DNA of 6,682 nucleotides from Geoglobus sp. (GCA_027019885.1 JALUWC010000500.1:1-6682), one strand, 5' to 3'; shown: positions 1 to 5,793, counted from the first letter of the stretch. The notes: generated from the letters alone by a model not told the origin. A program made the numbers and translations.

Positions 1-1
1 A

Positions 2-721
2 ACAGCCTTTCAGAGAGAGCACTTCCACATAAGGCCTGAGGAGGATGGTGCAACTGTTGTCGGGCCGATAAAGATCAGGGAGGAGACGAGAAGAGGAGTT
101 AGAGAGATCCACTGTCAGGATGATGTAGGTGAGGGGGGCTACCAGATTCCCGTGAATGTTGACAGGCTTGAGTTTGTTGAGCATGATGCGAAATTTGTCA
201 TTGCGATAGAGACTGGAGGTATGAGGGACAGGCTCATTGAGAACGGCTTTGATGAGAACTTTGATGCCATAATCGTGCATCTGAAGGGTCAGCCAGCAAG
301 AAGCACAAGAAGACTGCTGAAGAGAATGAGCACAGAGCTCGGACTGCCTGTTGTTGTCTTCACAGATGGTGATCCCTGGAGCTACAGAATCTATGCAAGT
401 GTTGCGTATGGAAGCATTAAGTCAGCCCACCTCAGCGAATATCTTGCCACTCCATCGGCAATGTTTGTTGGCATAAGACCGTCTGATATTGTGAAGTACA
501 AGCTTCCCGCTGACAAGCTGTCCGAGCAGGATATCAGAGCGCTGAATGCAATACTCACAGATCCAAGATTCGACACCGACTTCTGGAAAAGTGAAGTCAA
601 ATTGCAACTTGAGCTTGGCAAGAAATCGGAGCAGCAGGCTCTGGCAAAGTACGGGCTTGATTACGTTACAGATGTTTACCTGCCGGAGAGGCTTTCCGAG
701 CTTGGGATTATCACGGCATAG
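2..721 (+). CDS. top6A: DNA topoisomerase VI subunit A, C-terminal part (5' end outside window)
   Basis: This is the catalytic, Spo11-like subunit of the archaeal type IIB topoisomerase, which cuts and passes duplex DNA together with the ATPase subunit Top6B to relax and decatenate DNA. The frame is open from the first bases of the window, so 239 residues of the C-terminal part are present and the start and the catalytic tyrosine domain lie upstream. The Toprim domain is visible. The metal-binding glutamate lies in AIETGG (partial residue 70), and the acidic pair lies in FTDGDPW (Asp122 and Asp124), followed by [12 protein letters not shown]. Upstream, KIREETRRG and YQIPVNVD are typical of Top6A. 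A GTG at 152 is internal to the gene, not its start. The gene ends in TAG, and the T-rich stretch just after it probably ends transcription. top6B probably lies upstream, as in many archaea, but is not visible here. Confidence 0.97.
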   Translation, partial: TAFQREHFHIRPEEDGATVVGPIKIREETRRGVREIHCQDDVGEGGYQIPVNVDRLEFVEHDAKFVIAIETGGMRDRLIENGFDENFDAIIVHLKGQPARSTRRLLKRMSTELGLPVVVFTDGDPWSYRIYASVAYGSIKSAHLSEYLATPSAMFVGIRPSDIVKYKLPADKLSEQDIRALNAILTDPRFDTDFWKSEVKLQLELGKKSEQQALAKYGLDYVTDVYLPERLSELGIITA

Positions 722-726
722 CACTG

Positions 727-740
727 TATTTTTGCGTTTT
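727..740 (+). terminator. T-rich tract after top6A
   Basis: The sequence reads TATTTTTGCGTTTT just after the top6A stop codon. Archaeal RNA polymerase commonly terminates on runs of T without a hairpin. The tract lies between the convergent top6A and DUF488 genes and reaches the last bases of the latter. This is a positional inference only. Confidence 0.45.
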
Positions 741-1101
741 AATCGATACTGTCACTCTCTTCTTTTATGACTTCCAACAGCACGACTGCGTTATTGTGTT
801 CAACATCTTTTGCTGAAAACAGAAGGGTTACAGTTCCGTGCTCACTTTCAAGCTTCTTTATCTCTGTTATCAATCTCGCTTTCTCCTTTAACTCCTCTCT
901 GTATTTTCGCTTAAATTCCTGCCATCTCTCCTTTTTGTGTGAAAACCATTTTCTGAGTTCATCTGAAGGGGCTATTTCCTTCATCCATAAATCAATCCTG
1001 GCATTCTCCTTTTTGATTCCTCTTGGCCAGAGCCTATCCACCAGTATCCGAAACCCATCATCTTTTGAAGATTTTTCATAGATTCTCTTTATTTTTATCA
1101 T
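739..1101 (-). CDS. DUF488 family protein
   Basis: This is a 120-residue protein of the DUF488 (YeaO-like) family, small cytoplasmic proteins found across bacteria and archaea with no settled biochemical role. Family landmarks are present: [14 protein letters not shown] near the N-terminus (the VDRLWPRG part at residues 21-28), a tract with SDELRKWF and WQEF, and a C-terminal [18 protein letters not shown] segment containing the conserved HNNA. I chose the ATG at 1101 because the family starts at MIKIKRIY and an AAGGT precedes it. An in-frame ATG at 1134 would add 11 residues and directly abuts the stop of the preceding gene, but has no ribosome site. It is probably co-transcribed with the 60-residue gene at 1135-1317. 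The gene is convergent with top6A. Confidence 0.85.
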   Translation of the reverse strand: MIKIKRIYEKSSKDDGFRILVDRLWPRGIKKENARIDLWMKEIAPSDELRKWFSHKKERWQEFKRKYREELKEKARLITEIKKLESEHGTVTLLFSAKDVEHNNAVVLLEVIKEESDSID

Positions 1102-1134
1102 GGTTTTAACCTTCAGATTGTTCATCTGCGTCAT

Positions 1135-1317
1135 TTAATAATTTACGGACATTTTGAATTCCACCAGACGTGGAACTCCACTTTCAAGTATTTCTTCAGC
1201 TTCTCTTTTCGAAATCACAAACGTATATCCATATCTCCTCCAAGGACGAAGCAGGTCTGTATCTGAATCTTCTGTGTCTTTTTTAAATTCCACAAACACC
1301 TCTCTTATTTCCGTCAT
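1135..1317 (-). CDS. Small protein of unknown function (60 aa)
   Basis: I do not recognise this family. The product is a soluble, charged 60-residue protein with an acidic N-terminal third (KKDTEDSDTD), a central RPWRRYGYTFV stretch that looks like a beta hairpin, and a helix ISKREAEEILESG. It has no cysteine, membrane segment or signal peptide. A GGAG at 1324-1327 (read on the minus strand), six bases before the ATG, supports the start and argues that the frame is real. It sits directly upstream of the DUF488 gene on the same strand, with its stop abutting an in-frame ATG of that gene, so the two are likely one transcript. A partner or regulator role for DUF488 is a guess from position only. 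Confidence 0.6.
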   Translation of the reverse strand: MTEIREVFVEFKKDTEDSDTDLLRPWRRYGYTFVISKREAEEILESGVPRLVEFKMSVNY

Positions 1318-1511
1318 TATCTACTCCGATCAATCAGGTTTGATCATATGTGTGTTTTTCTGCATATTCACCCAACGATTGCACGGAATGCAATATTTTG
1401 CTGCTCATCAAGCCTCTTTGTTATGCTTATTTTCATTCTGATCAATGTATGAACCAATAACTTCATTTTCCACTTCATCAAAACTACCCCAGACAAAGCT
1501 CCACCGAGAAA
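1318..1511. other. Divergent intergenic region without a confident gene
   Basis: This lies between the minus-strand 60-residue gene and the plus-strand ferredoxin promoter. It holds the inverted repeat at 1328-1345 and, on the minus strand, a 24-codon frame (1334-1408) with a GAGG four bases before its ATG. That frame is too short to call as a gene. No clear TATA box for the minus-strand operon could be placed. Confidence 0.5.
1328..1345. repeat. Inverted repeat GATCAA-N6-TTGATC
   Basis: A perfect 6-base inverted repeat with a 6-base spacer (TCAGGT) begins 11 bases upstream of the 60-residue gene's ATG and partly adjoins its ribosome site. The arm-to-arm distance (centres 12 bases apart) would suit a small dimeric repressor. 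It could be an operator over the leader of that gene, or chance: a 6-base arm is short. No second copy was found near the other promoters. Confidence 0.35.
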
Positions 1512-1519
1512 TATATTTA
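1512..1519 (+). promoter_or_regulatory. TATA box of the ferredoxin-FAD-ccmAB operon
   Basis: The sequence ATATATTT (inside CGAGAAATATATTTAT, whose purine-rich left side suits a BRE) is centred about 26 bases upstream of the GTG at 1542. This spacing places the transcription start at or next to the start codon, and no Shine-Dalgarno sequence precedes the GTG. The four-gene operon is therefore probably transcribed without a leader. Confidence 0.7.
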
Positions 1520-1541
1520 TCCCAACCCTCTTTTTAATCCT

Positions 1542-1712
1542 GTGGAGAAATTAGTTGTCAAAGACAGCTGTGTTGGATGCGCCTTCTGCATGCTCTCATG
1601 TAGATTTGATGCAATTGAAGTCATAGGAAAAGCAGAAATTGACCATGAGAAGTGCTCTCTCTGCAGGAGATGTCTGCTTTACTGTCCACTTTCAGCTCTG
1701 GTGATTGAATGA
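1542..1712 (+). CDS. Small 2[4Fe-4S]-type ferredoxin
   Basis: This 56-residue ferredoxin carries two cysteine clusters: C10-x2-C13-x2-C16-x3-C20, and C38-x2-C41-x2-C44-x3-C48-P. That is the classical arrangement of clostridial-type ferredoxins holding two [4Fe-4S] clusters. The usual proline after the first cluster is replaced (CRFDAIEV), while CPLSALVIE keeps the CP motif. The start is GTG at 1542, chosen because a TATA box lies 26 bases upstream and because VEKLVVKDSCVGC fits the family's N-terminus. Its TGA overlaps the ATG of the FAD oxidoreductase (ATGA), so the two are translationally coupled and the ferredoxin is likely that enzyme's electron partner. Electron transfer is the family's known role; the specific partner is inferred. 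Confidence 0.9.
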   Translation: MEKLVVKDSCVGCAFCMLSCRFDAIEVIGKAEIDHEKCSLCRRCLLYCPLSALVIE

Positions 1713-2872
1713 AGGCTGGCATTGTTGGTGCAGGGCTTGGAGGACTGCTTGCTGGAGCATATCTCTCTTCAGAGGGCTTTGATGTTGAGGTATTCGAGAA
1801 GCTTCCGTTTGCAGGCGGTAGGTTTACATCTTTCAGCTATAAGGGGTATGAGGTGAGCACGGGAGCATTGCACATGATCCCTCATGGAAAAAGAGGCCCT
1901 CTTGGAAGGATGCTGAGGGAAATTGGATGTGATGTTGAGATTGTTGATTCAAAGCCTGAGGGAGAGTTTCTGTTGAATGGGGAAAGGGAATTGCTGACTA
2001 AAGAAAGCTTCACAAAGCTTGATGTGCTCAAGCTCAACCTTGAATTCCTGATGAACAAGCTTGGGAGGAAAAGAACGCTTGAGGAGTTTGCAAGGGGACT
2101 GAGTGAGAGATCATATCTGTATGTGAGGTCTTTCCTTGGATGGAGCTTCAGCATCTCTCCAGAGCAAATGAGGTTTGAGAAGATTGTGCCCATTTTCAGA
2201 AGAACAGAACTCTATGGTGGACCCGGAATTCCGATTGGCGGGTGCAAAGCAGTCACAGAAAGTCTGGCTGAGATTATCGAGTCAAATGGTGGCGGGATAC
2301 ATCTGAGAAGGGAAGTAAAGGCAATAAAGCCGGGAGAAAAGCATAAGATATTTCTTGATGGGGAGGAAAGGAAATACGATGTGATCATCTCGGATGTCGG
2401 GCATAAAATAACCTCAGAGCTTCTTGGAGAAAAGCATGCAGATCACCCTCCTGAAAGCAAAGGCGTCAAATACACGGTTGCCATTGATGAGCCATTCATA
2501 GGCCATACCGGAGTTCTGTTTGTTCTCGGAAAAAGTATTGCGGGAATGAATGAGGTGACAAATGCGGATGAGAATCTCGGCAGAAAGCACATGCTCCAGA
2601 TTCATCAGCCCCTCAGAAATGGAACCAAGGAGGAGATAGTTCAGGGATTGAGGGAGATAAGAGAAATTCTGAGAGGCTACAGCTTCGAGATAATTGCAGT
2701 TCAGAGCTATAAAGGTGACTGGCCTGTTAACAGGGTCATGGCGGGAATGGATATGGGCAACAGAACAAAATACGGCAGCATATATGTTGTTGGAGATGGG
2801 GCGAAAGGCGATGATATAGAGGTCGAAGGGATAGCTCTGGGCGTTAGAAAAGTTCTGGAGGATCTGCTGTGA
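1709..2872 (+). CDS. FAD-dependent oxidoreductase, phytoene desaturase/amine oxidase superfamily
   Basis: This 387-residue flavoprotein has the dinucleotide-binding loop GAGLGG at residues 7-12, the ribose-binding glutamate ending VEVFEK (Glu30), and the GGR motif at 36-38 typical of the CrtI/HemY/amine-oxidase group. A PIGGCKAVTESLAE segment near 175-188, a REVKAI strand near 201 and the C-terminal FAD motif YVVGDGAKG followed by EVEGIALGV complete the fold. Members desaturate or isomerise carotenoids, saturate prenyl chains or oxidise porphyrinogens; sequence alone does not settle the substrate. No GGPP or phytoene synthase gene is in the window. It overlaps the ferredoxin by ATGA and the ABC ATPase by GTGA, placing it inside a tightly coupled operon with a heme-exporter-like ABC pair. 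The PxxYxWxFP motif that I associate with geranylgeranyl reductases was not seen. Confidence 0.88.
   Translation: MKAGIVGAGLGGLLAGAYLSSEGFDVEVFEKLPFAGGRFTSFSYKGYEVSTGALHMIPHGKRGPLGRMLREIGCDVEIVDSKPEGEFLLNGERELLTKESFTKLDVLKLNLEFLMNKLGRKRTLEEFARGLSERSYLYVRSFLGWSFSISPEQMRFEKIVPIFRRTELYGGPGIPIGGCKAVTESLAEIIESNGGGIHLRREVKAIKPGEKHKIFLDGEERKYDVIISDVGHKITSELLGEKHADHPPESKGVKYTVAIDEPFIGHTGVLFVLGKSIAGMNEVTNADENLGRKHMLQIHQPLRNGTKEEIVQGLREIREILRGYSFEIIAVQSYKGDWPVNRVMAGMDMGNRTKYGSIYVVGDGAKGDDIEVEGIALGVRKVLEDLL
2857..2863 (+). promoter_or_regulatory. Ribosome binding site deciding the GTG start of the ABC ATPase
   Basis: GGAGGAT lies inside the last codons of the FAD gene, five bases before the GTG at 2869. 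It is close to a perfect match to the archaeal anti-Shine-Dalgarno and selects the GTG that overlaps the upstream stop codon. Confidence 0.75.
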
Positions 2873-3531
2873 TTGTAAGGCTTGAGAATGTGGGAAAATC
2901 GTTTGGAAGGTTTAAGGCTCTGAAGGACATCACCTTCAGCCTGAAGAAGAATGAAAGGCTAGCATTACTTGGCCCAAATGGCAGTGGAAAGACAACAACT
3001 GTGAAGGTCATAAGCGGGCAGATACGGCCAACAAAAGGATATCTGGAGATTTTCGGAAGGAAGAAGGTTGATGAATCGGCCAGGAGAAAAATGGGGGTTG
3101 TGAGCCACAACACATTTCTTTACGAGGATTTAACAGCCTTTGAGAATCTGAAGTTCTTTGCCAGCCTTTACGATGTGGATGATGAAAGGATAAAAGAGTT
3201 CTTTCATGAATTCGGGCTCTGGAAGCGAAGACATGATCTTGTCAGGAATTATTCAAGGGGGATGAAGCAGAGGCTCTCAATTGCAAGGGCTCTTTTGAAC
3301 GATCCGGAATTGCTCATACTCGATGAACCAACAACGGGGCTTGATGTTGAAAGCAAAAACAGACTTTTTGAATTGCTCTCAAACTTTAATTCTGCGATAA
3401 TCTTCACAACCCACAACCTGCAGGAGGCAGAGATTATTTGCGAGAGAACCGTGCTCATAAAAGAAGGCAGAGTTATCTACGATGGAAGGTCTGAGAATCT
3501 TGAAGAGATTTACAGGGGTATAGTGGAATGA
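2869..3531 (+). CDS. ccmA: ABC transporter ATP-binding protein, CcmA type
   Basis: This 220-residue ABC ATPase has Walker A GPNGSGKTT (35-43), a Q-loop region with the CcmA-like VVSHNTFLYEDLTAFENL (78-93), in which His/Asn stand where most ABC proteins have glutamine, a degenerate signature YSRGMKQRLSIARAL (128-142), Walker B LLILDEPTTGLD (148-159), and the switch histidine H182 in TTHNL. In the Ccm system CcmA and CcmB, with CcmC, use ATP to release heme from or load heme on the chaperone CcmE for cytochrome c assembly. The start is GTG at 2869, preceded by GGAGGAT. Its TGA overlaps the ATG of the membrane protein downstream. A general ABC-2 ATPase is the alternative; the CcmB-like neighbour favours CcmA. 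Confidence 0.82.
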   Translation: MIVRLENVGKSFGRFKALKDITFSLKKNERLALLGPNGSGKTTTVKVISGQIRPTKGYLEIFGRKKVDESARRKMGVVSHNTFLYEDLTAFENLKFFASLYDVDDERIKEFFHEFGLWKRRHDLVRNYSRGMKQRLSIARALLNDPELLILDEPTTGLDVESKNRLFELLSNFNSAIIFTTHNLQEAEIICERTVLIKEGRVIYDGRSENLEEIYRGIVE

Positions 3532-4166
3532 AGTTTCTGAGCATAGCCATCAAAGATCTCAGAACAGAATTCAGGACAAAAGGAACGATAAACTTCCTGT
3601 TTCTTTTTGCATTCCTCTCCATAATGCTTTTCAGTGCCACAGTGAGCAATCCTGAACCAGCTTTACTCTGGGTCGTTTTCATATTTGCAGGAATGCTGGG
3701 CTACTCACGAGCCTTTCTTAGGGAGGTTGAGACAGGAACCCTGGATGCTCTTAAAATATCTCCAGTTTCACCGTCATCAATCCTCTTTGGAAAGATAATT
3801 TACAACGCTGCAATAATGCTCCTATTGGAGGTATTTGTGATTCCGATATTCATGGCAGTTTTTGAGCTCTATCCAGAGAATCTTATCCTTGCTGTTCTGA
3901 TTCTGACAGCAGGAAATCTTGCCTTTGTCGTTGTGAGCAGCTCCCTTTCTGTCCTCGTTATAAAATCGAGAGCGAGGGAATTGTTGCTACCGATACTCCT
4001 CTTTCCTGTTGTCTTTCCTGTTATAATATCCACCGTCCAGGCATTCTCCATGGCAGTTTCAGGGAATCTCGAGGGAATTCAGGCTCCAATCTCTGTCATT
4101 CTTGGCTTTTCAACGGCAACTCTCGCTGTGGGATATTTAACCATCGATTATGCCCTCATCGAGTAA
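3528..4166 (+). CDS. ccmB: CcmB-type heme exporter membrane subunit
   Basis: This 212-residue membrane protein has about six hydrophobic segments, near residues 20-40, 45-60, 87-112, 118-148, 151-175 and 185-209. The cytoplasmic motif LREVETGTLDALKISPVSPSSILFGKI (around 65-90, between the second and third segments) is the CcmB hallmark (RE-x-E-x-GTL-x-x-L, then SP and GK). CcmB is the permease partner of CcmA in cytochrome c maturation. The ATG overlaps the ccmA stop (ATGA). It is the last gene of the operon: ccmC, ccmE and ccmF do not follow, because a convergent epimerase begins immediately and overlaps its last 30 bases. The other Ccm genes must lie elsewhere if the system is complete. Confidence 0.85.
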   Translation: MKFLSIAIKDLRTEFRTKGTINFLFLFAFLSIMLFSATVSNPEPALLWVVFIFAGMLGYSRAFLREVETGTLDALKISPVSPSSILFGKIIYNAAIMLLLEVFVIPIFMAVFELYPENLILAVLILTAGNLAFVVVSSSLSVLVIKSRARELLLPILLFPVVFPVIISTVQAFSMAVSGNLEGIQAPISVILGFSTATLAVGYLTIDYALIE

Positions 4167-5063
4167 ATCTCTGACTGTCTTTCTTACAGCTCTCTCGCTT
4201 GTGTATCTCGGCTTCCATCCCAAGGATTTCAGCTTTTCAATGGAGAGCAGCATCACAGGGACATCTCCCTTCCATCCTCTATCTCCTCCTGTAAACCTGA
4301 ACTCAGGGTTCAGTCCCATCTCCTGGCAGACAATCTCTGCTATTCTTTTCACCTTTATCTGATCCTCACTTCCTATGTTGAAGATGTTGACTCTCTCATC
4401 TGCTCTTTCAACCGCTGTTATCATTGCATCAACACAGTCATCAATGTAAATGTATGACTTGTTCTGCTCTCCATCGCCAAGAATTTCAAGAACACTCCTG
4501 TTCTTTGTGAGCTTCCTCATGAAGTCAAATATGACTCCATGCCGTGTCCTTCTGCCAATAACGTTTGCGAATCTGAATATCTACGACTTCATTTCGTAGG
4601 TGTGGCTGAATGATGAGATCATTGCCTCACCTGCAACCTTTGAAGCTCCGTAAATTGAAATGGGCATCGCCGGATAACTTTCCGGTGTTGGGATTACCTC
4701 AGCCTCTCCGTAAACAGTTGATGTGGATGTGAAAATAATTCTGTCAACACTATTTTTTACCATTGCTTTCAACACATTCCATGTACCAAGCACATTGTTC
4801 TCATAAATCTCATCGGGTTTTTGAGCTGAAAGCCTGACATCGGGGTTTGCCGCCACATGCCAGACCTCATCTACTCCCCTGATTGCATGAAGAACATCTT
4901 CAAGCCTCCTTATGTCTCCTTTGATTATCTCAGCAGATGGGTTCAGAAACTCCTCAGATCCAGAGGAGAAATTATCAAGGATTCTGACTTCACAATCTCT
5001 TTCAATGAAATCATCTGCCAGATGGCTTCCGATGAAGCCGGCACCTCCGGTTATAAGAATCAT
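4137..5063 (-). pseudogene. NAD-dependent nucleotide-sugar epimerase (GalE-like), interrupted by one in-frame TAG
   Basis: This extended short-chain dehydrogenase would be 308 residues long, the normal size for archaeal UDP-glucose 4-epimerase-like proteins, but codon 161 is TAG. The N-terminal part has the NAD loop GGAGFIGSH (6-14), LDNFSSG (29-35), GDI, the HVAANPDV segment, TSTSTVYGE and the catalytic pair Y138-x3-K142 (IYGASK). After the TAG the same frame continues without shift through IFRFANVIGRR, HGVIFDFMRKL, LGDGEQNKSYIYIDD and the C-terminal GGDRGWKGDVP and LGWKP motifs. Every domain is therefore present. The ATG at 5063 has a TATA box 25 bases upstream and no ribosome site, so it is probably leaderless. 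A recent nonsense mutation, a sequencing error, or amber readthrough are the options. If truncated at residue 160, the sugar-binding half is lost. Confidence 0.88.
4581..4583 (-). other. In-frame TAG codon in the epimerase reading frame
   Basis: Read on the minus strand the codons are ATG AAG TCG TAG ATA TTC AGA TTC. The TAG sits one residue before the conserved IFRFANVIG strand, at a position that is hydrophobic in relatives as I remember them (Trp or Leu). Either TGG or TTG becomes TAG by one base change. TAG also ends top6A and the 101-residue gene in this window, so it is an ordinary stop in this genome on the face of it. Confidence 0.9.
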
Positions 5064-5082
5064 GTTTCAAATTCAGGAAAGG

Positions 5083-5090
5083 TATATATA
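5083..5090 (-). promoter_or_regulatory. TATA box of the epimerase gene
   Basis: TATATATA on the minus strand, preceded by an A-rich BRE-like AAAAATAG, is centred about 24 bases upstream of the ATG at 5063. This puts the transcription start at the start codon. It indicates that the interrupted gene still has an intact promoter. Confidence 0.7.
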
Positions 5091-5133
5091 CTATTTTTGA
5101 TAAATCTATGGACTGCTTAAGGCTTTATTCGGC

Positions 5134-5140
5134 TATAAAA
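5134..5140 (+). promoter_or_regulatory. TATA box of the Sm-like/regulator operon
   Basis: TATAAAA, preceded by TTCGGC, is placed so that transcription would begin near 5160, giving a leader of about 10-15 bases that just contains the ribosome site. It shares the 109-base divergent intergenic region with the epimerase promoter. Confidence 0.55.
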
Positions 5141-5159
5141 CGAAAAATAATGATAGAAT

Positions 5160-5167
5160 GAGGTGAT
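5160..5167 (+). promoter_or_regulatory. Strong ribosome binding site for the Sm-like gene
   Basis: GAGGTGAT is a full match to the archaeal Shine-Dalgarno consensus (complement of the 16S 3' end). It lies five bases before the GTG at 5173 and selects that start over the in-frame ATG at 5188. Confidence 0.8.
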
Positions 5168-5172
5168 GGAAG

Positions 5173-5397
5173 GTGCTACCGAACCAGATGGTAAAATCAA
5201 TGGTTGGCAGGGTGATTAGAGTTGAGATGAAAGGGGAAGAGAATAGCCTCGTTGGTAAGCTTGAGAGTGTTGATGATTACATGAACCTTCACCTCTCCAA
5301 TGCCACAGAATACAAAGGGGGGGAGAAGGTTAGGGCTCTTGGGGATATAGTTCTCAGAGGAAACAATGTAATCCTCATCCAGCCGTTTGAGGACTGA
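5173..5397 (+). CDS. Sm-like (LSm/SmAP) RNA-binding protein, Sm2-like
   Basis: This 74-residue archaeal Sm-fold protein is expected to form a ring (hexamer or heptamer) that binds U-rich RNA. The Sm1 motif is LVGKLESVDDYMNLHLSNAT (26-45), with the conserved D-x-MNL, and the Sm2 motif is LGDIVLRGNNVILIQP (56-71), with RGNNV forming the RNA-binding turn. It closely resembles what I remember of the A. fulgidus Sm2 protein (starting LPNQMVKSMVG), which was crystallised as a hexamer and reported to associate with RNase P RNA. The start is GTG at 5173 behind a perfect GAGGTGAT. It is followed two bases later by a winged-helix gene and, about 400 bases later, by the RNase P RNA gene. Confidence 0.95.
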   Translation: MLPNQMVKSMVGRVIRVEMKGEENSLVGKLESVDDYMNLHLSNATEYKGGEKVRALGDIVLRGNNVILIQPFED

Positions 5398-5399
5398 AA

Positions 5400-5759
5400 A
5401 TGGAAATCAGGGACCAGATTCTCAAACTTCTTGAGGAGAAGGGGTCTGTTCTTCAGAAGGATTTATGGAAGGAGCTGAGCATAGACAGCAGTAAGTGTTC
5501 AAGGATACTGAGAAAGCTGGAAAAGGAGGGTTTAATAAAGAGACTTGAAATTGTTGTGGATGGTGTGAAAACCTTTAAAATCGTCCCTGCTGATGCGGAA
5601 GAGGAAGAGGAAGAAGAGCTCACATTAATGGAGATAATGCAGAAGTTTGAGGACGTCACTGGCTTACCACCATGCTTTGGGTGCAGAACCATGGAATGTG
5701 AGCCAAGAGACTGTATAAAGATCGAGGTCTGGTTCCTGAGAAAAGCCACACTTGGCTAA
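5400..5759 (+). CDS. Winged-helix transcriptional regulator with C-terminal four-cysteine motif
   Basis: This 119-residue protein has two parts. Residues 1-62 form a winged helix-turn-helix domain of the MarR/Lrp-like kind: a helix IRDQILKLLEEKG, the LQKDLWKEL helix, the recognition helix SSKCSRILRKLEKEGLI, and a wing at RLEIVVDGVKTFKIV. A linker with seven consecutive glutamates (67-73) leads to a C-terminal helix and C92-x2-C95-x4-C100-x4-C105, which could hold zinc or an iron-sulfur cluster and act as a redox or metal sensor; which one cannot be told from sequence. It starts two bases after the Sm-like stop codon, with GAGGA six bases before the ATG, so the two are co-transcribed. The target promoters are unknown. 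Confidence 0.82.
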   Translation: MEIRDQILKLLEEKGSVLQKDLWKELSIDSSKCSRILRKLEKEGLIKRLEIVVDGVKTFKIVPADAEEEEEEELTLMEIMQKFEDVTGLPPCFGCRTMECEPRDCIKIEVWFLRKATLG

Positions 5760-5767
5760 GCGAAGTT

Positions 5768-5775
5768 TTTATATT
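5768..5775 (+). promoter_or_regulatory. TATA box of the RNase P RNA gene
   Basis: TTTATATT within TTTTTATATTTT is centred about 24 bases upstream of the predicted 5' end of the RNA (about 5794-5795), the expected archaeal distance. The T-rich run may also serve as terminator for the upstream Sm-like/regulator operon. Confidence 0.65.
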
Positions 5776-5793
5776 TTCTTTCACTTAGATTTA

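Noticed and set aside
152..721. GTG at 152 as the start of a separate 189-residue protein
   Set aside because: The same frame is open to the window's left edge, and the residues before it match topoisomerase VI A, so the GTG is an internal valine codon.
1334..1408. A 24-codon frame on the minus strand with GAGG four bases before its ATG
   Set aside because: Too short to support without conservation, no promoter could be placed, and its 3' end falls inside the inverted repeat.
1425..1535. A minus-strand open stretch with protein-like composition (FVWGSFDEVENEVIGSYID), reminiscent of small antitoxins
   Set aside because: It has no start codon, is preceded by a stop, and runs across the ferredoxin operon's TATA box. 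The resemblance is weak.
1709..2872. Calling the flavoprotein a geranylgeranyl reductase because of its ferredoxin neighbour
   Set aside because: The motif I associate with geranylgeranyl reductases (PxxYxWxFP) is absent, and the GGR and C-terminal EVEGIALG motifs fit the phytoene desaturase/amine oxidase group better.
4137..4520. A separate 127-residue gene starting at ATG 4520
   Set aside because: It is the C-terminal part of the epimerase. Twenty further conserved codons precede the ATG in frame up to the TAG, and no ribosome site or promoter is seen at 4520.
4581..4583. Pyrrolysine as the assigned meaning of the epimerase TAG
   Set aside because: Possible but not supported: no pyl genes are in the window, two other genes here end in TAG, and the site is a buried strand where Trp or Leu is expected. 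Kept only as a testable alternative.
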